A stretch of 64,000 bases of DNA from an uncultured Bacteroidales bacterium (GTDB lineage: Bacteria; Bacteroidota; Bacteroidia; Bacteroidales; UBA932). The notes below the pieces were generated by a model. That model was not told the origin of the DNA. It searched no databases and saw only the letters and a program-made list of their open reading frames with translations. The stretch is from assembly GCA_900546395.1 (NCBI GenBank), contig URDD01000003.1, positions 1 through 64,000 of the forward strand, in the 5' to 3' direction. The position numbers were made by a program, and so were the translations under genes. How positions within the stretch are numbered: the stretch's first letter is position 1; each line of letters opens with the position of its first letter. Shown here in pieces: positions 54,029-63,315 of this stretch.

Positions 54029-55288
54029 ATGAAAAAATATATATCAATGGGAGGCCTGTTTCTTTTTTCAATGCTGACGCTTTCTCTTCCTGTAGCCTGT
54101 GAAAAAGACTATATGGAAATAACTAACCCCAAGGTAGAGAAGGCCGACAATACATATTCGACTTATGATATAAACTGGGCTGAGGCTGCAGACTCTGTAT
54201 CATCGGCTTTTGTTGAGCGCTTCTATTGCAGGACAGAGAGAAATGGTGCTGAAGGAGTATTTTCATATAGCGATTACAATAAAAAGGGAGGCAACGGAAA
54301 CAACTATTGGCAGCAGGCTCACGCAATGGGCGCAATGGTAGATTTCTACAACAGGATAAAATTGACCGATCCTGACCAGGCCGCTACAATCAGAAGCTAT
54401 TTCAGACGTTGGTTTGACAAGAAAGGAAACAACTATGAAGGCAACCAGTCATACCACGGATCTACAGGGTTCGGCAATGACTTTACAGATGATACCTGCT
54501 GGATTATCATAGCTTTGCTCCAGATGTATGATGCTACTGGTGAGCAGGAATACTTCGATGCTGCAAAAACCACATGGAACGAGTGTGTAAGACCACGTTT
54601 TGCAATAAACAAATACGGATGGCTTCCATGGAAATGGTCTGATACAGGAGCGAATGAGTGTACGAACGGCCCGGGGGCAATCGTAGCCGCAACTCTTGCT
54701 TCTTATGCAAAAGAGGCTGGAAACTCTGAAGAGTACAATCAGTATCTCAATGAAGCATTCAAGTGTTTTGACCAGAATATCAGTGTAATGAGGAATGACG
54801 GTACACTTAGTGGAATACCATTGAGTTATACACAGGGTACTTGTATGGAAGCCGGTCGTCTTATCTGGAAACTTACAGGGGAAGAAGGCTATATAATCAA
54901 GGCAATCAAAGCTGCAAGGGGTCAGATGATTTCATCTTCAATGAATGAGGTTTATGAGTCTGAGAATGTCATGAGGGATGAAGGAACTGATGAAAACAAC
55001 TCCATTTTTCATGCAGTATTCTTCCATTGGGCAGCCAGAATGGCAATAGACAAGGACATAGACTCTGTCGATGCTAATATTCGCAATGAACTTGAAAGAT
55101 ATCTCCTCCGTCATGCTTCATATTATTGGACCAGAGGCATAGACAAGTCACCTGTCGCATGGAGTGAGTCTTATTTCGGAGTAAAATGCTATGAAGCAAG
55201 GACTCCTGGAACAGGCGGCTCGTTAGGTGCCTATACAAGTGCGGCACAAGCCATAGAGACAATGTGGCTGGTAGAACGTAATAAATAG
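54029..55288 (+). CDS. Glycoside hydrolase family 76, endo-alpha-1,6-mannanase
   Basis: This 419-aa lipoprotein (lipobox PVAC, Cys24) belongs to GH76, retaining enzymes that cut the alpha-1,6-mannan backbone. The catalytic Asp pair is in DFTDDTCW (D154-D155). Supporting blocks are NYWQQAHAMGAMVD, LPWKWSDTGANECTNGPGAI and SYTQGTCMEAGRLIWKLTGE. The (alpha/alpha)6 length is normal. The lipid anchor and position inside the SusCD operon suggest that it acts at the cell surface, making oligosaccharides for import. It is the clearest clue to the substrate of the locus. Confidence 0.92.
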   Translation: MKKYISMGGLFLFSMLTLSLPVACEKDYMEITNPKVEKADNTYSTYDINWAEAADSVSSAFVERFYCRTERNGAEGVFSYSDYNKKGGNGNNYWQQAHAMGAMVDFYNRIKLTDPDQAATIRSYFRRWFDKKGNNYEGNQSYHGSTGFGNDFTDDTCWIIIALLQMYDATGEQEYFDAAKTTWNECVRPRFAINKYGWLPWKWSDTGANECTNGPGAIVAATLASYAKEAGNSEEYNQYLNEAFKCFDQNISVMRNDGTLSGIPLSYTQGTCMEAGRLIWKLTGEEGYIIKAIKAARGQMISSSMNEVYESENVMRDEGTDENNSIFHAVFFHWAARMAIDKDIDSVDANIRNELERYLLRHASYYWTRGIDKSPVAWSESYFGVKCYEARTPGTGGSLGAYTSAAQAIETMWLVERNK

Positions 55289-55310
55289 AACAGGTAAACA
55301 GAAACTACAT

Positions 55311-56480
55311 ATGAAACACATATTCAGACAAATTCTTCTTTTTACCGCACTTATTATGGCGGTATCTTGTGAGGACAGTGAAAAGGGCAGTGTCGGAACA
55401 CTGTCCGGTCCAGAAAAACTGCTGCTTCCAAGAAACGAATATTCTTTGGATATATCTACAGGGATGAGTGTTTTCCTTGAGTGGGCCAATTCCAATACTG
55501 ACAATGTATATTATCAGGTTCTTTTTGATAAGGAAAGCGGAGATTTTTCAGATCCGGTATATGTGATGACAAGTTCGGCAAACGGTTTCAATCCTATGCT
55601 TGAAGTCGATAGTAAGACCATGTCAACCATTGCATCATTGTGCGGTGGACTTCCCGGACAGACAGTAGGTGTCAGATGGACAGTCAAGACTTTCCGTGGT
55701 ATTGAGTCTGTAACTGGTACAGTTGATGGGAAAAGCCGTACAATTATGGTTACAAGGCCTAATTCAGTTGACCCTCTTCCTGCAGAAGTCTCCGTCTCAG
55801 GGACTGCATCAGAGAACGAGACCGGAGTCAAAATGTCCCAGGCTCTTCCTGTGGCAACAGAGTTGGGCAAGCACATTGCTGACAAGGAGACAGGTGCATT
55901 TGAGTGTTTTACAAAACTCTCCGCCGGTGATCTGGTCATTTCGGATGATATGAACCGCTATTATATTCTGGATGAAAACGGAGTTCTCCGCTACAATCCT
56001 GATGAATCTGTATCAAATCCGGTAACAGAAGCCGGTATATATTGGATTTATCTTAACTTCAATACTATGACATGGTCAATGAAGGAAATAGATACCGTTT
56101 GTCTTTGGACACATCCTTGGTTCGGTGAAGAAGATACTCCAAAAATGACTTATGAAGGAAATGGTGTATGGGCACTTTCAGACTATGCATGGAAAGTTGG
56201 TACTCCTGAACAGAAAGATACAAGATATCATTTCAATGTGACCTATGCTGACGGCACTATAGAGAGATGGTCTTTCTGGGATGATGACTGCAGGAACAAT
56301 GCAAATCCGGAGGCGGACCCTAAATTCTTCAATGTTTACAGGTTCGTGAATTTGAGTGACGCGCGGGCTCATTCATGGAAGAGCAAGAGCGACAGTGAAG
56401 GAGTGGGGATGTCAGCTACATTCCGCATTCATATGAACAACGACAAATCTTCTTATTATCACGAGCGTTCCTTCAAATAG
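55311..56480 (+). CDS. Second SusE-like surface lipoprotein
   Basis: This 389-aa lipoprotein (Cys20 in MAVSC) has a SusE module (LLLPRNEYSLDI to TVKTFRG, with FDKESGDFSDP) and a C-terminal glycan-binding-like half containing ECFTKLSAGDLVI, DENGVLRYN, YEGNGVWALSDYA and the ending YYHERSFK. It is a paralog of the protein encoded at 52857, with the GH76 gene between them, and so probably binds another part of the same glycan. A 96-bp gap with a large hairpin follows. Confidence 0.83.
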   Translation: MKHIFRQILLFTALIMAVSCEDSEKGSVGTLSGPEKLLLPRNEYSLDISTGMSVFLEWANSNTDNVYYQVLFDKESGDFSDPVYVMTSSANGFNPMLEVDSKTMSTIASLCGGLPGQTVGVRWTVKTFRGIESVTGTVDGKSRTIMVTRPNSVDPLPAEVSVSGTASENETGVKMSQALPVATELGKHIADKETGAFECFTKLSAGDLVISDDMNRYYILDENGVLRYNPDESVSNPVTEAGIYWIYLNFNTMTWSMKEIDTVCLWTHPWFGEEDTPKMTYEGNGVWALSDYAWKVGTPEQKDTRYHFNVTYADGTIERWSFWDDDCRNNANPEADPKFFNVYRFVNLSDARAHSWKSKSDSEGVGMSATFRIHMNNDKSSYYHERSFK

Positions 56481-56497
56481 AAACATCTTGTTGATGC

Positions 56498-56548
56498 TTA
56501 TTTAATAAACTGTTTGAGTCAAATGTATTCAAACAGTTTATTAAATAA
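56498..56548 (+). other. 20-bp perfect intra-operon hairpin
   Basis: TTATTTAATAAACTGTTTGA (56498-56517) pairs without mismatch with 56529-56548 around an 11-nt loop. No T-run follows on either strand, so it is unlikely to be a simple terminator. It may stabilise or attenuate the operon mRNA between the second and third SusE/F-like genes. Confidence 0.7.
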
Positions 56549-56576
56549 AATATACACAAAAATAATTACTTGACAC

Positions 56577-58916
56577 ATGAAACTAAGATTAGTACCCTTA
56601 CTTTTTGCAGCGGCAGCTGGTTTGTTTGCTTCTTGCAGCAACAGCGAGGACAAGATTGAGCCGGACGGGCCGGCAATAGTAAACAAATTGATGACACCGA
56701 AAGCAGACCTGAGTGTCAATATGCTTTTGTTGAGAGACGGAGTTCAGTTTGAGTGGCAGTCTGCAGGAGACAATGTAACATATGAGCTGGCTTTTGACAA
56801 AGCAGGTGGAGACTTTGCCAATCCGTTGGCTGAGTTTGAATCAGAAAAAAACGTGATTTTGCTCGGAAAGGAACAGATAACAGCTCTGTTCAATGCACAT
56901 GCAGATGAAAAAGGAGAAACAGCAGCTCTTTCTTGGGCTGTATATACAAATTCTTCTGATGGAAAACTTCTGTCAGAAGAATCAAGGAACATTACTTTTA
57001 CCACACTTGCCGTACCCCCTGAAGTTGAATCTCTCAAGAGTCCGGAAGATGGCAAAATTCTGAATTTGGAGCTTCTTAAAGGAAAGGATGTTAAATTCTC
57101 CTGGGTAAATCCGGCATGGATAGGAGACAAGGAGCAGATTTCGTTTGAACTTCTGATTGACGAAGCAGAAGGGGATTTTTCACAGCCTCTTATCAGAAAG
57201 ACATCTTCAGAGCCTCAGGCAAGCGTTTCCGCTACAGAGTTTTCAGATATTTATTCAGCGTTCTCAGGTGCGGCATCTGAGGATCAGATGGATTTGGTAT
57301 GGACTGTATATACCAAGGTCGGATCTTTGAAGACTCCTGCCGGTCAGACAAGGACTCTTTCCCTGATACCGAAGGAGAAAGTGCCTCCTTTCCAGAAAGG
57401 AGATGACCTGTACATTGGAATACAAGGGTCTACAGAAGATGGCCAGCAGCTTTCATTCATTTCAGATTCTTATTATGAAAAAGATAACGAGAGCTGGCAT
57501 GACAGACTTGAGGACTATGGCGAGAAATGGGATTTTGAATATTATGAAGTCTTTACCCGTCTTGAAAAAGGTCAGAAATATTATATTTATGCAAAGAACG
57601 ACAAAGGAAAGACAGTTCATTATTTCAAGGCTGATTCAAAAGGCGGATTTTCTGAGGTGAAGTCAGAGAATGACGCACTTTCCGCTGCCGGATCTGAAGG
57701 AATTTTCCGTATGAGGATAAGACCTGATGGGGACAAGATAGTAAATTTGAGAAAGGTTGAATCCATAGCCCTCCGTTTCGCATGGGGCGGATACGACACT
57801 AATAATTTCACTGACGCAGAAATGCAGTATGCCGGTAAAGGAGTTTGGACCATTCCAGGATATAATGTAAAAATCAAGGATATGGGAGGTTACAAAGAGG
57901 ACCGTTACCGCTTTGTTATAAAATTTGAAGGTGTTGACAAGCTTCAGGGACTTTCACAGAATACAGTTTCAACAGGAAGCAGACCATCTGAGACTCAGGA
58001 TCCTTCATACTGGCATGTGCAGCTTTCATATACAGGATGGGATGTCAGAGTATTCAAATATCCGGCATCTCTATGCGACGATAGCAGGCTTGACAAATGG
58101 CTTGCTGACGTAAACCTTTATCTGAATGCATCCAAAGGACACTATACACATGAGTTTGTCAATCCTGTAGAGAACAAGGCATTCGGAGACGGTGACCCTC
58201 TCTATATTGACGGTCCCGGAACAGAGGCAGGACAAAAGATGTCATACATTACAAAAGACAGCTATAATACAGGCATCGGTGATTCCGGTGAAATAGATGA
58301 TTTCAAGTCAGAAGACTACAGGTATGAAATATTTACAAGAGTTGAGGCAGGAAACAAGTTCTATTTCAGAAACAATACGTCTTCAGAATATTTCACATTG
58401 AATGAAGCCGGAACGGAAATCAGAAAGATTTCTTCTCCTGATGAGGCCGAAGGAACAGTTAAGGAGAGCGGAATATACAGGATAAGGTTCAATGTCACTA
58501 CCGGCAAGGCATATATCGTTCCGGTAGGCGAAGTGAGCCATTTCTTCTGCTGGAGAAGTGAACTGACTCCTATGACCTATGAAGGACGCGGAGTCTGGGC
58601 TGCGAAGAATATGAATATCAAACTGGAGAAAACATCCTGGGGCTTTGATGAAAGATACAAGTTCAAATTCATGATAGGCGGAAAAGAGCAGCCGTTTGGC
58701 CGTATGTACAATAACGGTGACAGACCGTCTGATTCTTGGGATAAGTCATATTGGTATGTGCAGCCTTCCATCCCTTCCCAGTGGGAGCCTGCTTTCAAAT
58801 ACCCTTCATCACTTTGTGACGGCAATAACCTTACAAGGTGGTATGCAGACCTTTACCTTTATATGAATGATGAACACGGCCACTATACACACGAATTTAC
58901 AAATGCTCACGAATAA
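56577..58916 (+). CDS. Multidomain SusE/SusF-like surface lipoprotein
   Basis: This 779-aa lipoprotein (Cys22 in FASCSNS) has two SusE-type Ig modules (about residues 40-145, FDKAGGDFANP; and 148-265, IDEAEGDFSQP) followed by two copies of a domain of about 240 residues. The copies start near GDDLYIGIQG and GDPLYIDGPG and end in HYTHEFVN and HYTHEFTN. The duplicated landmarks YEVFTR/YEIFTR, YRFVIKFEG/YKFKFMIGG and SYWHVQLS/SYWYVQPS show an internal tandem duplication. It is probably the main surface glycan-binding protein of the locus, with two binding domains projecting outwards. Confidence 0.82.
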   Translation: MKLRLVPLLFAAAAGLFASCSNSEDKIEPDGPAIVNKLMTPKADLSVNMLLLRDGVQFEWQSAGDNVTYELAFDKAGGDFANPLAEFESEKNVILLGKEQITALFNAHADEKGETAALSWAVYTNSSDGKLLSEESRNITFTTLAVPPEVESLKSPEDGKILNLELLKGKDVKFSWVNPAWIGDKEQISFELLIDEAEGDFSQPLIRKTSSEPQASVSATEFSDIYSAFSGAASEDQMDLVWTVYTKVGSLKTPAGQTRTLSLIPKEKVPPFQKGDDLYIGIQGSTEDGQQLSFISDSYYEKDNESWHDRLEDYGEKWDFEYYEVFTRLEKGQKYYIYAKNDKGKTVHYFKADSKGGFSEVKSENDALSAAGSEGIFRMRIRPDGDKIVNLRKVESIALRFAWGGYDTNNFTDAEMQYAGKGVWTIPGYNVKIKDMGGYKEDRYRFVIKFEGVDKLQGLSQNTVSTGSRPSETQDPSYWHVQLSYTGWDVRVFKYPASLCDDSRLDKWLADVNLYLNASKGHYTHEFVNPVENKAFGDGDPLYIDGPGTEAGQKMSYITKDSYNTGIGDSGEIDDFKSEDYRYEIFTRVEAGNKFYFRNNTSSEYFTLNEAGTEIRKISSPDEAEGTVKESGIYRIRFNVTTGKAYIVPVGEVSHFFCWRSELTPMTYEGRGVWAAKNMNIKLEKTSWGFDERYKFKFMIGGKEQPFGRMYNNGDRPSDSWDKSYWYVQPSIPSQWEPAFKYPSSLCDGNNLTRWYADLYLYMNDEHGHYTHEFTNAHE

Positions 58917-60654
58917 CAACAGATTATATCTGATTTTATCTTTATGGTGCTGTGCATGTCTCAGCGCTTGTGCAAATCCCGAAGGTTCCGGTACAGAAGT
59001 ACTGGAGCCTGAAGGAAATGCAAACAAGCACTTAGTGGAACTTTCAGCGCCGAAAGACGGTTTTTCCGTCAATCTTGATGCAATAGACAATCTTACATTC
59101 TGGTGGAATACCAAAAATGACAAAGCAGATTCTTATGAACTTGTCTTCAGTGCAGATGTAGAAGATTTTTCATCACCATTGGCATCTTATGATGCAGGTC
59201 AGAATACAGAATTTACTGTACCTTTTGACGAACTCAAGAGAATTTATGACGCTACCCGGAAAGACGGTGTAGCGACTATCGCCTGGTCTGTAAACAGTAT
59301 TTATGGAAAAAAACAGACCATTGCACCTTGCAGGATGCTCAAAATGACATACTCTCCTGAACCGTATGAAGTGAAGGCTTTGTTTTTACCGGAAGACGGT
59401 GCAAGGGCTGACCTTGTCATTCTGGATGCAGATGTAGAGTTCAAGTGGTCGGCAGCAGAAAGCAAGGGAAACAAAGAGCCTGAATATACATTGCTGTTTG
59501 ATATACATGACGGTGATTTTTCTGCTCCTGTCGCTGCTCTTGGTGCTGGAAAGGAGACAGCACTTACTGTATCAAAGGATTATTTGCAGAAATTATTTGA
59601 CGAGAATGCAGAACAGGGAAATATGGAACTGTCTCTTCAATGGGCTGTAAAGGCATCTGTCGGAGAAAACTCCTGGATATCCACCGTTTCCAACGATTTA
59701 CTTGTAACTACTTTGCCGGTTGCTTACAGGAATCCTGTATTTACGGATTTTTCTCTTCCTGATCCTGATGTCATAAGAGGAGACGACGGCTATTTCTATC
59801 TGTATGCTACAGAGCATAACAGAAAAGATCCGGATATGAAAAACAGTCCGGTCATGCGTTCTTCTGATCTTGTAAACTGGACACGGGTAGGTGCTCTTTT
59901 CACTGACCAGACACATCCTCAGATTACAGATCAGAATCCTGCAGGAATCTGGGCTCCTTCAATCAATAAGATAGGGGACAAGTATGTCGTATACTATTCG
60001 CAGCCGGGCAAGAACTACAAGCATGCAATCGGTGTTGCGGTTTCGTCTGTCCCACAGGGCCCATTCAAGGATCTTGGAAAACTGATAGACAGCAACGAGC
60101 AGGGTGTTGATATATCCATTGATGCTTACCTTTATCAGGAAGACGGACGCAACTATCTTTTCTGGGGAAGTTTCCGTAGCATAAGTGTCCTTGAACTTAC
60201 TGAGGACGGCACTGCCATTAAGAACAAAGATAGGAAAAAAAGGATAGAAGTGGCTGGTGGCCAGTATGAGGCTACTGTACTGCATAAAAGGGACGGATGG
60301 TATTACCTCATACTTTCTACAGGAGATTATTCAAAAGGAGGTACATACCGGCTTGTCGCAGGACGTTCAAAGAGTATCTTCGGCCCATATGTTGACCGGA
60401 ATGGAAATGATATGATGAGTGTCCATCATGAACTCATTCTCAAAGGAGACGGTAACTTTTCTTCCCCTGGACATTGTTCACGTATAATAACTGACGATGC
60501 CGGACAGGATTGGATTCTATATCATGCTTATCGTAATGATATGGATTACAGGTGTCTTATGCTGGACAAGGTGGAATGGATAGACGGATGGCCTGTCGTT
60601 GCCGGTATGAAACCAACAACATCATCTGTCATTAAACCGGTTTTCAACAAATAA
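58903..60654 (+). CDS. Glycoside hydrolase family 43 enzyme with two SusE-type modules
   Basis: This 583-aa lipoprotein (lipobox LSAC, Cys23) is encoded from ATG 58903, which overlaps the previous gene by 14 bp. Two SusE-like Ig modules (about 45-140, LSAPKDGFSVNL; and 158-268, FDIHDGDFSAP) precede a five-bladed GH43 propeller. The catalytic set is visible: base Asp in SLPDPDVIRGDDGYFYLY (near 287-289), pKa-modulating Asp in DISIDAYLYQEDG and acid Glu in GGQYEATVLHKRDG. GH43 enzymes usually remove arabinofuranose, xylose or galactofuranose side chains. Next to GH76, a debranching role on decorated alpha-mannan is likely. Fusion of surface-binding modules to the enzyme is unusual. Confidence 0.88.
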   Translation: MLTNNNRLYLILSLWCCACLSACANPEGSGTEVLEPEGNANKHLVELSAPKDGFSVNLDAIDNLTFWWNTKNDKADSYELVFSADVEDFSSPLASYDAGQNTEFTVPFDELKRIYDATRKDGVATIAWSVNSIYGKKQTIAPCRMLKMTYSPEPYEVKALFLPEDGARADLVILDADVEFKWSAAESKGNKEPEYTLLFDIHDGDFSAPVAALGAGKETALTVSKDYLQKLFDENAEQGNMELSLQWAVKASVGENSWISTVSNDLLVTTLPVAYRNPVFTDFSLPDPDVIRGDDGYFYLYATEHNRKDPDMKNSPVMRSSDLVNWTRVGALFTDQTHPQITDQNPAGIWAPSINKIGDKYVVYYSQPGKNYKHAIGVAVSSVPQGPFKDLGKLIDSNEQGVDISIDAYLYQEDGRNYLFWGSFRSISVLELTEDGTAIKNKDRKKRIEVAGGQYEATVLHKRDGWYYLILSTGDYSKGGTYRLVAGRSKSIFGPYVDRNGNDMMSVHHELILKGDGNFSSPGHCSRIITDDAGQDWILYHAYRNDMDYRCLMLDKVEWIDGWPVVAGMKPTTSSVIKPVFNK

Positions 60655-60688
60655 TCATTTTTAAGATTTGAGCCAAAAATAAATTGAA

Positions 60689-63199
60689 ATGGATAAAAAA
60701 TTTTTATTGACTGCAGCATTTGCATTGTCTCTTTCATCTTGTGGAATTCCTGTGTCTGACACATCTTTCCAGAGTGATATAAGACCACCTGCAGCCCCGC
60801 TTGTTACTGTTGATCCGTATTTCTCAATATGGTCCAGTACGGATGAACTCAATGCATCCAATACTGTTCACTGGACAGGAACAGAGCATTCGCTGACCGG
60901 AGCTGTACGTGTTGACGGTGTGAGTTATAGAGTAATGGGAACGGATACGCCTCGTTATACAGCGATTTTACCTACAATCGCATATGAACAGTGGAGTGCA
61001 AAATACCTGATAGATGAAAAGCCATCAGGAAACTGGACTTTGCCTGATTATGATGATAGTTCATGGAATACAGGGGAAGGTGCATTTGGCTCGGACGGTA
61101 TGCCTGGAGTAAAGACTCCGTGGTATAAGGAAGGGTCGGATATATGGGTTCGCAGAACATTTGAGGTGGACAAGGATGTGAACTTGAATGATCTTGTCCT
61201 GGAGTATTCTCATGATGATGTATTCGAATTGTATGTAAACGGAATCAAAGTGGCTGATACAGGCAATGCCTGGAGAAGCAATGTAAAGGTTTCACTTCCT
61301 GAAGAGGTAGGTGAGACATTGAAAACCGGCCGCGTTACGATTGCCGCACATTGCCACAATACAGTAGGTGGTGCGTATGTCGATTTCGGACTTTTCCATA
61401 AAAGCGAAGGCGGCAATCTTGGAAAAGCGGCACTGCAGAAGTCTGTGAAAGTTTTGCCTACAAGAACTATATATACATTTGAATGCGGAGGAGTAGAAGT
61501 TGAAGTCATATTTACTGCCCCATTATTGATGGATGACTTGAATCTTCTCTCACGTCCGGTTAATTATCTTGCATATCAGGTACGCTCGACAGATTCTGAG
61601 AAACATGACGTACAGGTATATCTGGATGCATCCGCTATGATCGCGGTCAATACTCCGTTGCAGCCTGTAGTATCTTCGAAAAACAGCTCATCAGGTATAT
61701 CTTATGTGCGCACAGGAACATCTGAACAGAATGTGCTTGGCACAAAAGGAGATAATGTGAGGATTGATTGGGGATATTTCTATCTTGCTTCACCGGAAGG
61801 GAAAGGAAGTTTGTCTATAGGAGACGGACACTGCATGAAAAATACATTTGCCGATACCGGTATTCTTCCGGATTCAGTTTCTGAATTGAAGACAGAAAGT
61901 ATATTGAAGGACAATCCTGTACTTGCCTATTCAAGAAATCTCGGAACAGTCGGAGATGAAAAAGTGTCGGATTATGTGCTTATGGCCTACGATGATATTT
62001 ACTCGATACAGTATTTCGGAGACAATTTGAGGCCATATTGGAATAAGGACGGGAAGAACTCTATTTATTCAGAGCTGAAAGCAGCCGCTGACGGTTATGG
62101 GAAAATAATCAGGAAGTGTGAACAGTTTGATAAAGACCTTATGAACAAAGCGTCAGAGTGTGGAGGAAAACAGTATGCTGAATTGTGTGCACTTGCATAC
62201 AGGCAGGCTATAGCAGCCCATAAACTTGTCGAATCTCCGCAGGGAGATATCCTGTGGCTATCCAAGGAAAACTTTTCAAACGGATCTATTGGAACCGTCG
62301 ATGTAACCTATCCTTCTGCTCCGCTATTCCTTTTATATAATCCGGAGCTTGTCAAAGGAATGATGAACCAGATTTTCTATTATAGTGAAAGCGGCAAGTG
62401 GAGCAAACCTTTTGCAGCACATGATGTTGGAACATATCCTATTGCAAACGGACAGACATACGGAGGCGACATGCCTGTTGAGGAGTGTGGCAATATGCTC
62501 ATCCTTACAGCGGCAATCGCTAAAGTAGAAGGAAATGCAGAATATGCAAGGAAGCATTGGAAAGTACTTACGGACTGGGTGGAATATCTGAAGGAATTCG
62601 GTCTTGATCCTGAAAACCAGCTTTGTACAGATGATTTTGCTGGACATTTTGCCCACAATGCAAACCTTTCAGTAAAGGCTATAATGGGTATAGCTTCTTA
62701 TGGAATGCTGGCAAGAATGAATGGTGACGCAGCTGTGGCAGATGAATATACTGCCCTGGCTAGAAGCATGGCTGCCAAATGGAAGACTATGGCAGAAGAC
62801 GGAGACCATTACAAGCTTACATTTGACAAGCCAGGTACATGGAGCCAGAAGTACAATCTTGTATGGGACGGTATTCTTGGACTGAATATCTTTGACCGTG
62901 ATATTAAAGATACGGAGCTCGAATACTACAAGACAAAGCAGAATACTTACGGGCTTCCACTTGACAGCAGGCGTACTTATACAAAGACAGACTGGATAAT
63001 CTGGACAGCATCACTTTCACCTGATAAGGAAGTTTTCTGTGAGTTTGTTGCTCCGGTTTACAGGTTTATGAATGAAACGATAGATCGGGTGCCTATGTCT
63101 GACTGGGTTTATACTGACTCCCCGAGACAGGTGGGATTTCAGGCTCGTTCGGTAGTAGGTGGATATTTTATAAGGATTCTTGAAAATTCCATCGAGTAA
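60689..63199 (+). CDS. Glutaminase-A-like protein (DUF4964/DUF5127/DUF4965/DUF1793)
   Basis: This 836-aa lipoprotein (Cys18 in LSSC) has the four-part architecture named after fungal glutaminase GtaA: DUF4964 (about 25-95), DUF5127 (about 235-470), DUF4965 (about 475-650) and DUF1793 (about 655-830), the last two forming an alpha/alpha barrel like that of glycosidases. A galactose-binding-like jelly roll of about 130 residues (SSWNTGEGAFG, DIWVRRTFEV, YVNGIKVADTG) sits between the first two parts. Blocks such as HDVGTYPIANGQTYGGDMPV and WKVLTDWVEYLKEFGLDPEN are strongly conserved. Its location at the end of a mannan-type operon suggests a glycosidase rather than a glutaminase, but no activity can be stated. 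Confidence 0.82.
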   Translation: MDKKFLLTAAFALSLSSCGIPVSDTSFQSDIRPPAAPLVTVDPYFSIWSSTDELNASNTVHWTGTEHSLTGAVRVDGVSYRVMGTDTPRYTAILPTIAYEQWSAKYLIDEKPSGNWTLPDYDDSSWNTGEGAFGSDGMPGVKTPWYKEGSDIWVRRTFEVDKDVNLNDLVLEYSHDDVFELYVNGIKVADTGNAWRSNVKVSLPEEVGETLKTGRVTIAAHCHNTVGGAYVDFGLFHKSEGGNLGKAALQKSVKVLPTRTIYTFECGGVEVEVIFTAPLLMDDLNLLSRPVNYLAYQVRSTDSEKHDVQVYLDASAMIAVNTPLQPVVSSKNSSSGISYVRTGTSEQNVLGTKGDNVRIDWGYFYLASPEGKGSLSIGDGHCMKNTFADTGILPDSVSELKTESILKDNPVLAYSRNLGTVGDEKVSDYVLMAYDDIYSIQYFGDNLRPYWNKDGKNSIYSELKAAADGYGKIIRKCEQFDKDLMNKASECGGKQYAELCALAYRQAIAAHKLVESPQGDILWLSKENFSNGSIGTVDVTYPSAPLFLLYNPELVKGMMNQIFYYSESGKWSKPFAAHDVGTYPIANGQTYGGDMPVEECGNMLILTAAIAKVEGNAEYARKHWKVLTDWVEYLKEFGLDPENQLCTDDFAGHFAHNANLSVKAIMGIASYGMLARMNGDAAVADEYTALARSMAAKWKTMAEDGDHYKLTFDKPGTWSQKYNLVWDGILGLNIFDRDIKDTELEYYKTKQNTYGLPLDSRRTYTKTDWIIWTASLSPDKEVFCEFVAPVYRFMNETIDRVPMSDWVYTDSPRQVGFQARSVVGGYFIRILENSIE

Positions 63200-63218
63200 T
63201 AGCATGTATTTGTGACCC

Positions 63219-63264
63219 TCAAGAGGCTGTGTCGTAACTCAAGTTCTACGGCACAGCCTCTTGA
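63219..63264. terminator. Hairpin between the convergent glycan operon and repeat-protein gene
   Basis: TCAAGAGGCTGTG (63219-63231) pairs perfectly with CACAGCCTCTTGA (63252-63264), and an inner CGTA/TACG pair lengthens the stem. No clear T-run follows on either strand, but its position between convergent genes fits a shared transcription end. Confidence 0.6.
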
Positions 63265-63315
63265 AGTATGTATAAATTATATGACATTCTGTTTGTTATG
63301 AACAGAGAATGCAGC

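Noticed and set aside
63219..63264. Insertion-sequence end (GAGGCTGTG inverted repeat)
   Set aside because: Similar sequences flank some IS elements, but there is no transposase, target duplication or second end. A terminator between convergent genes is simpler.
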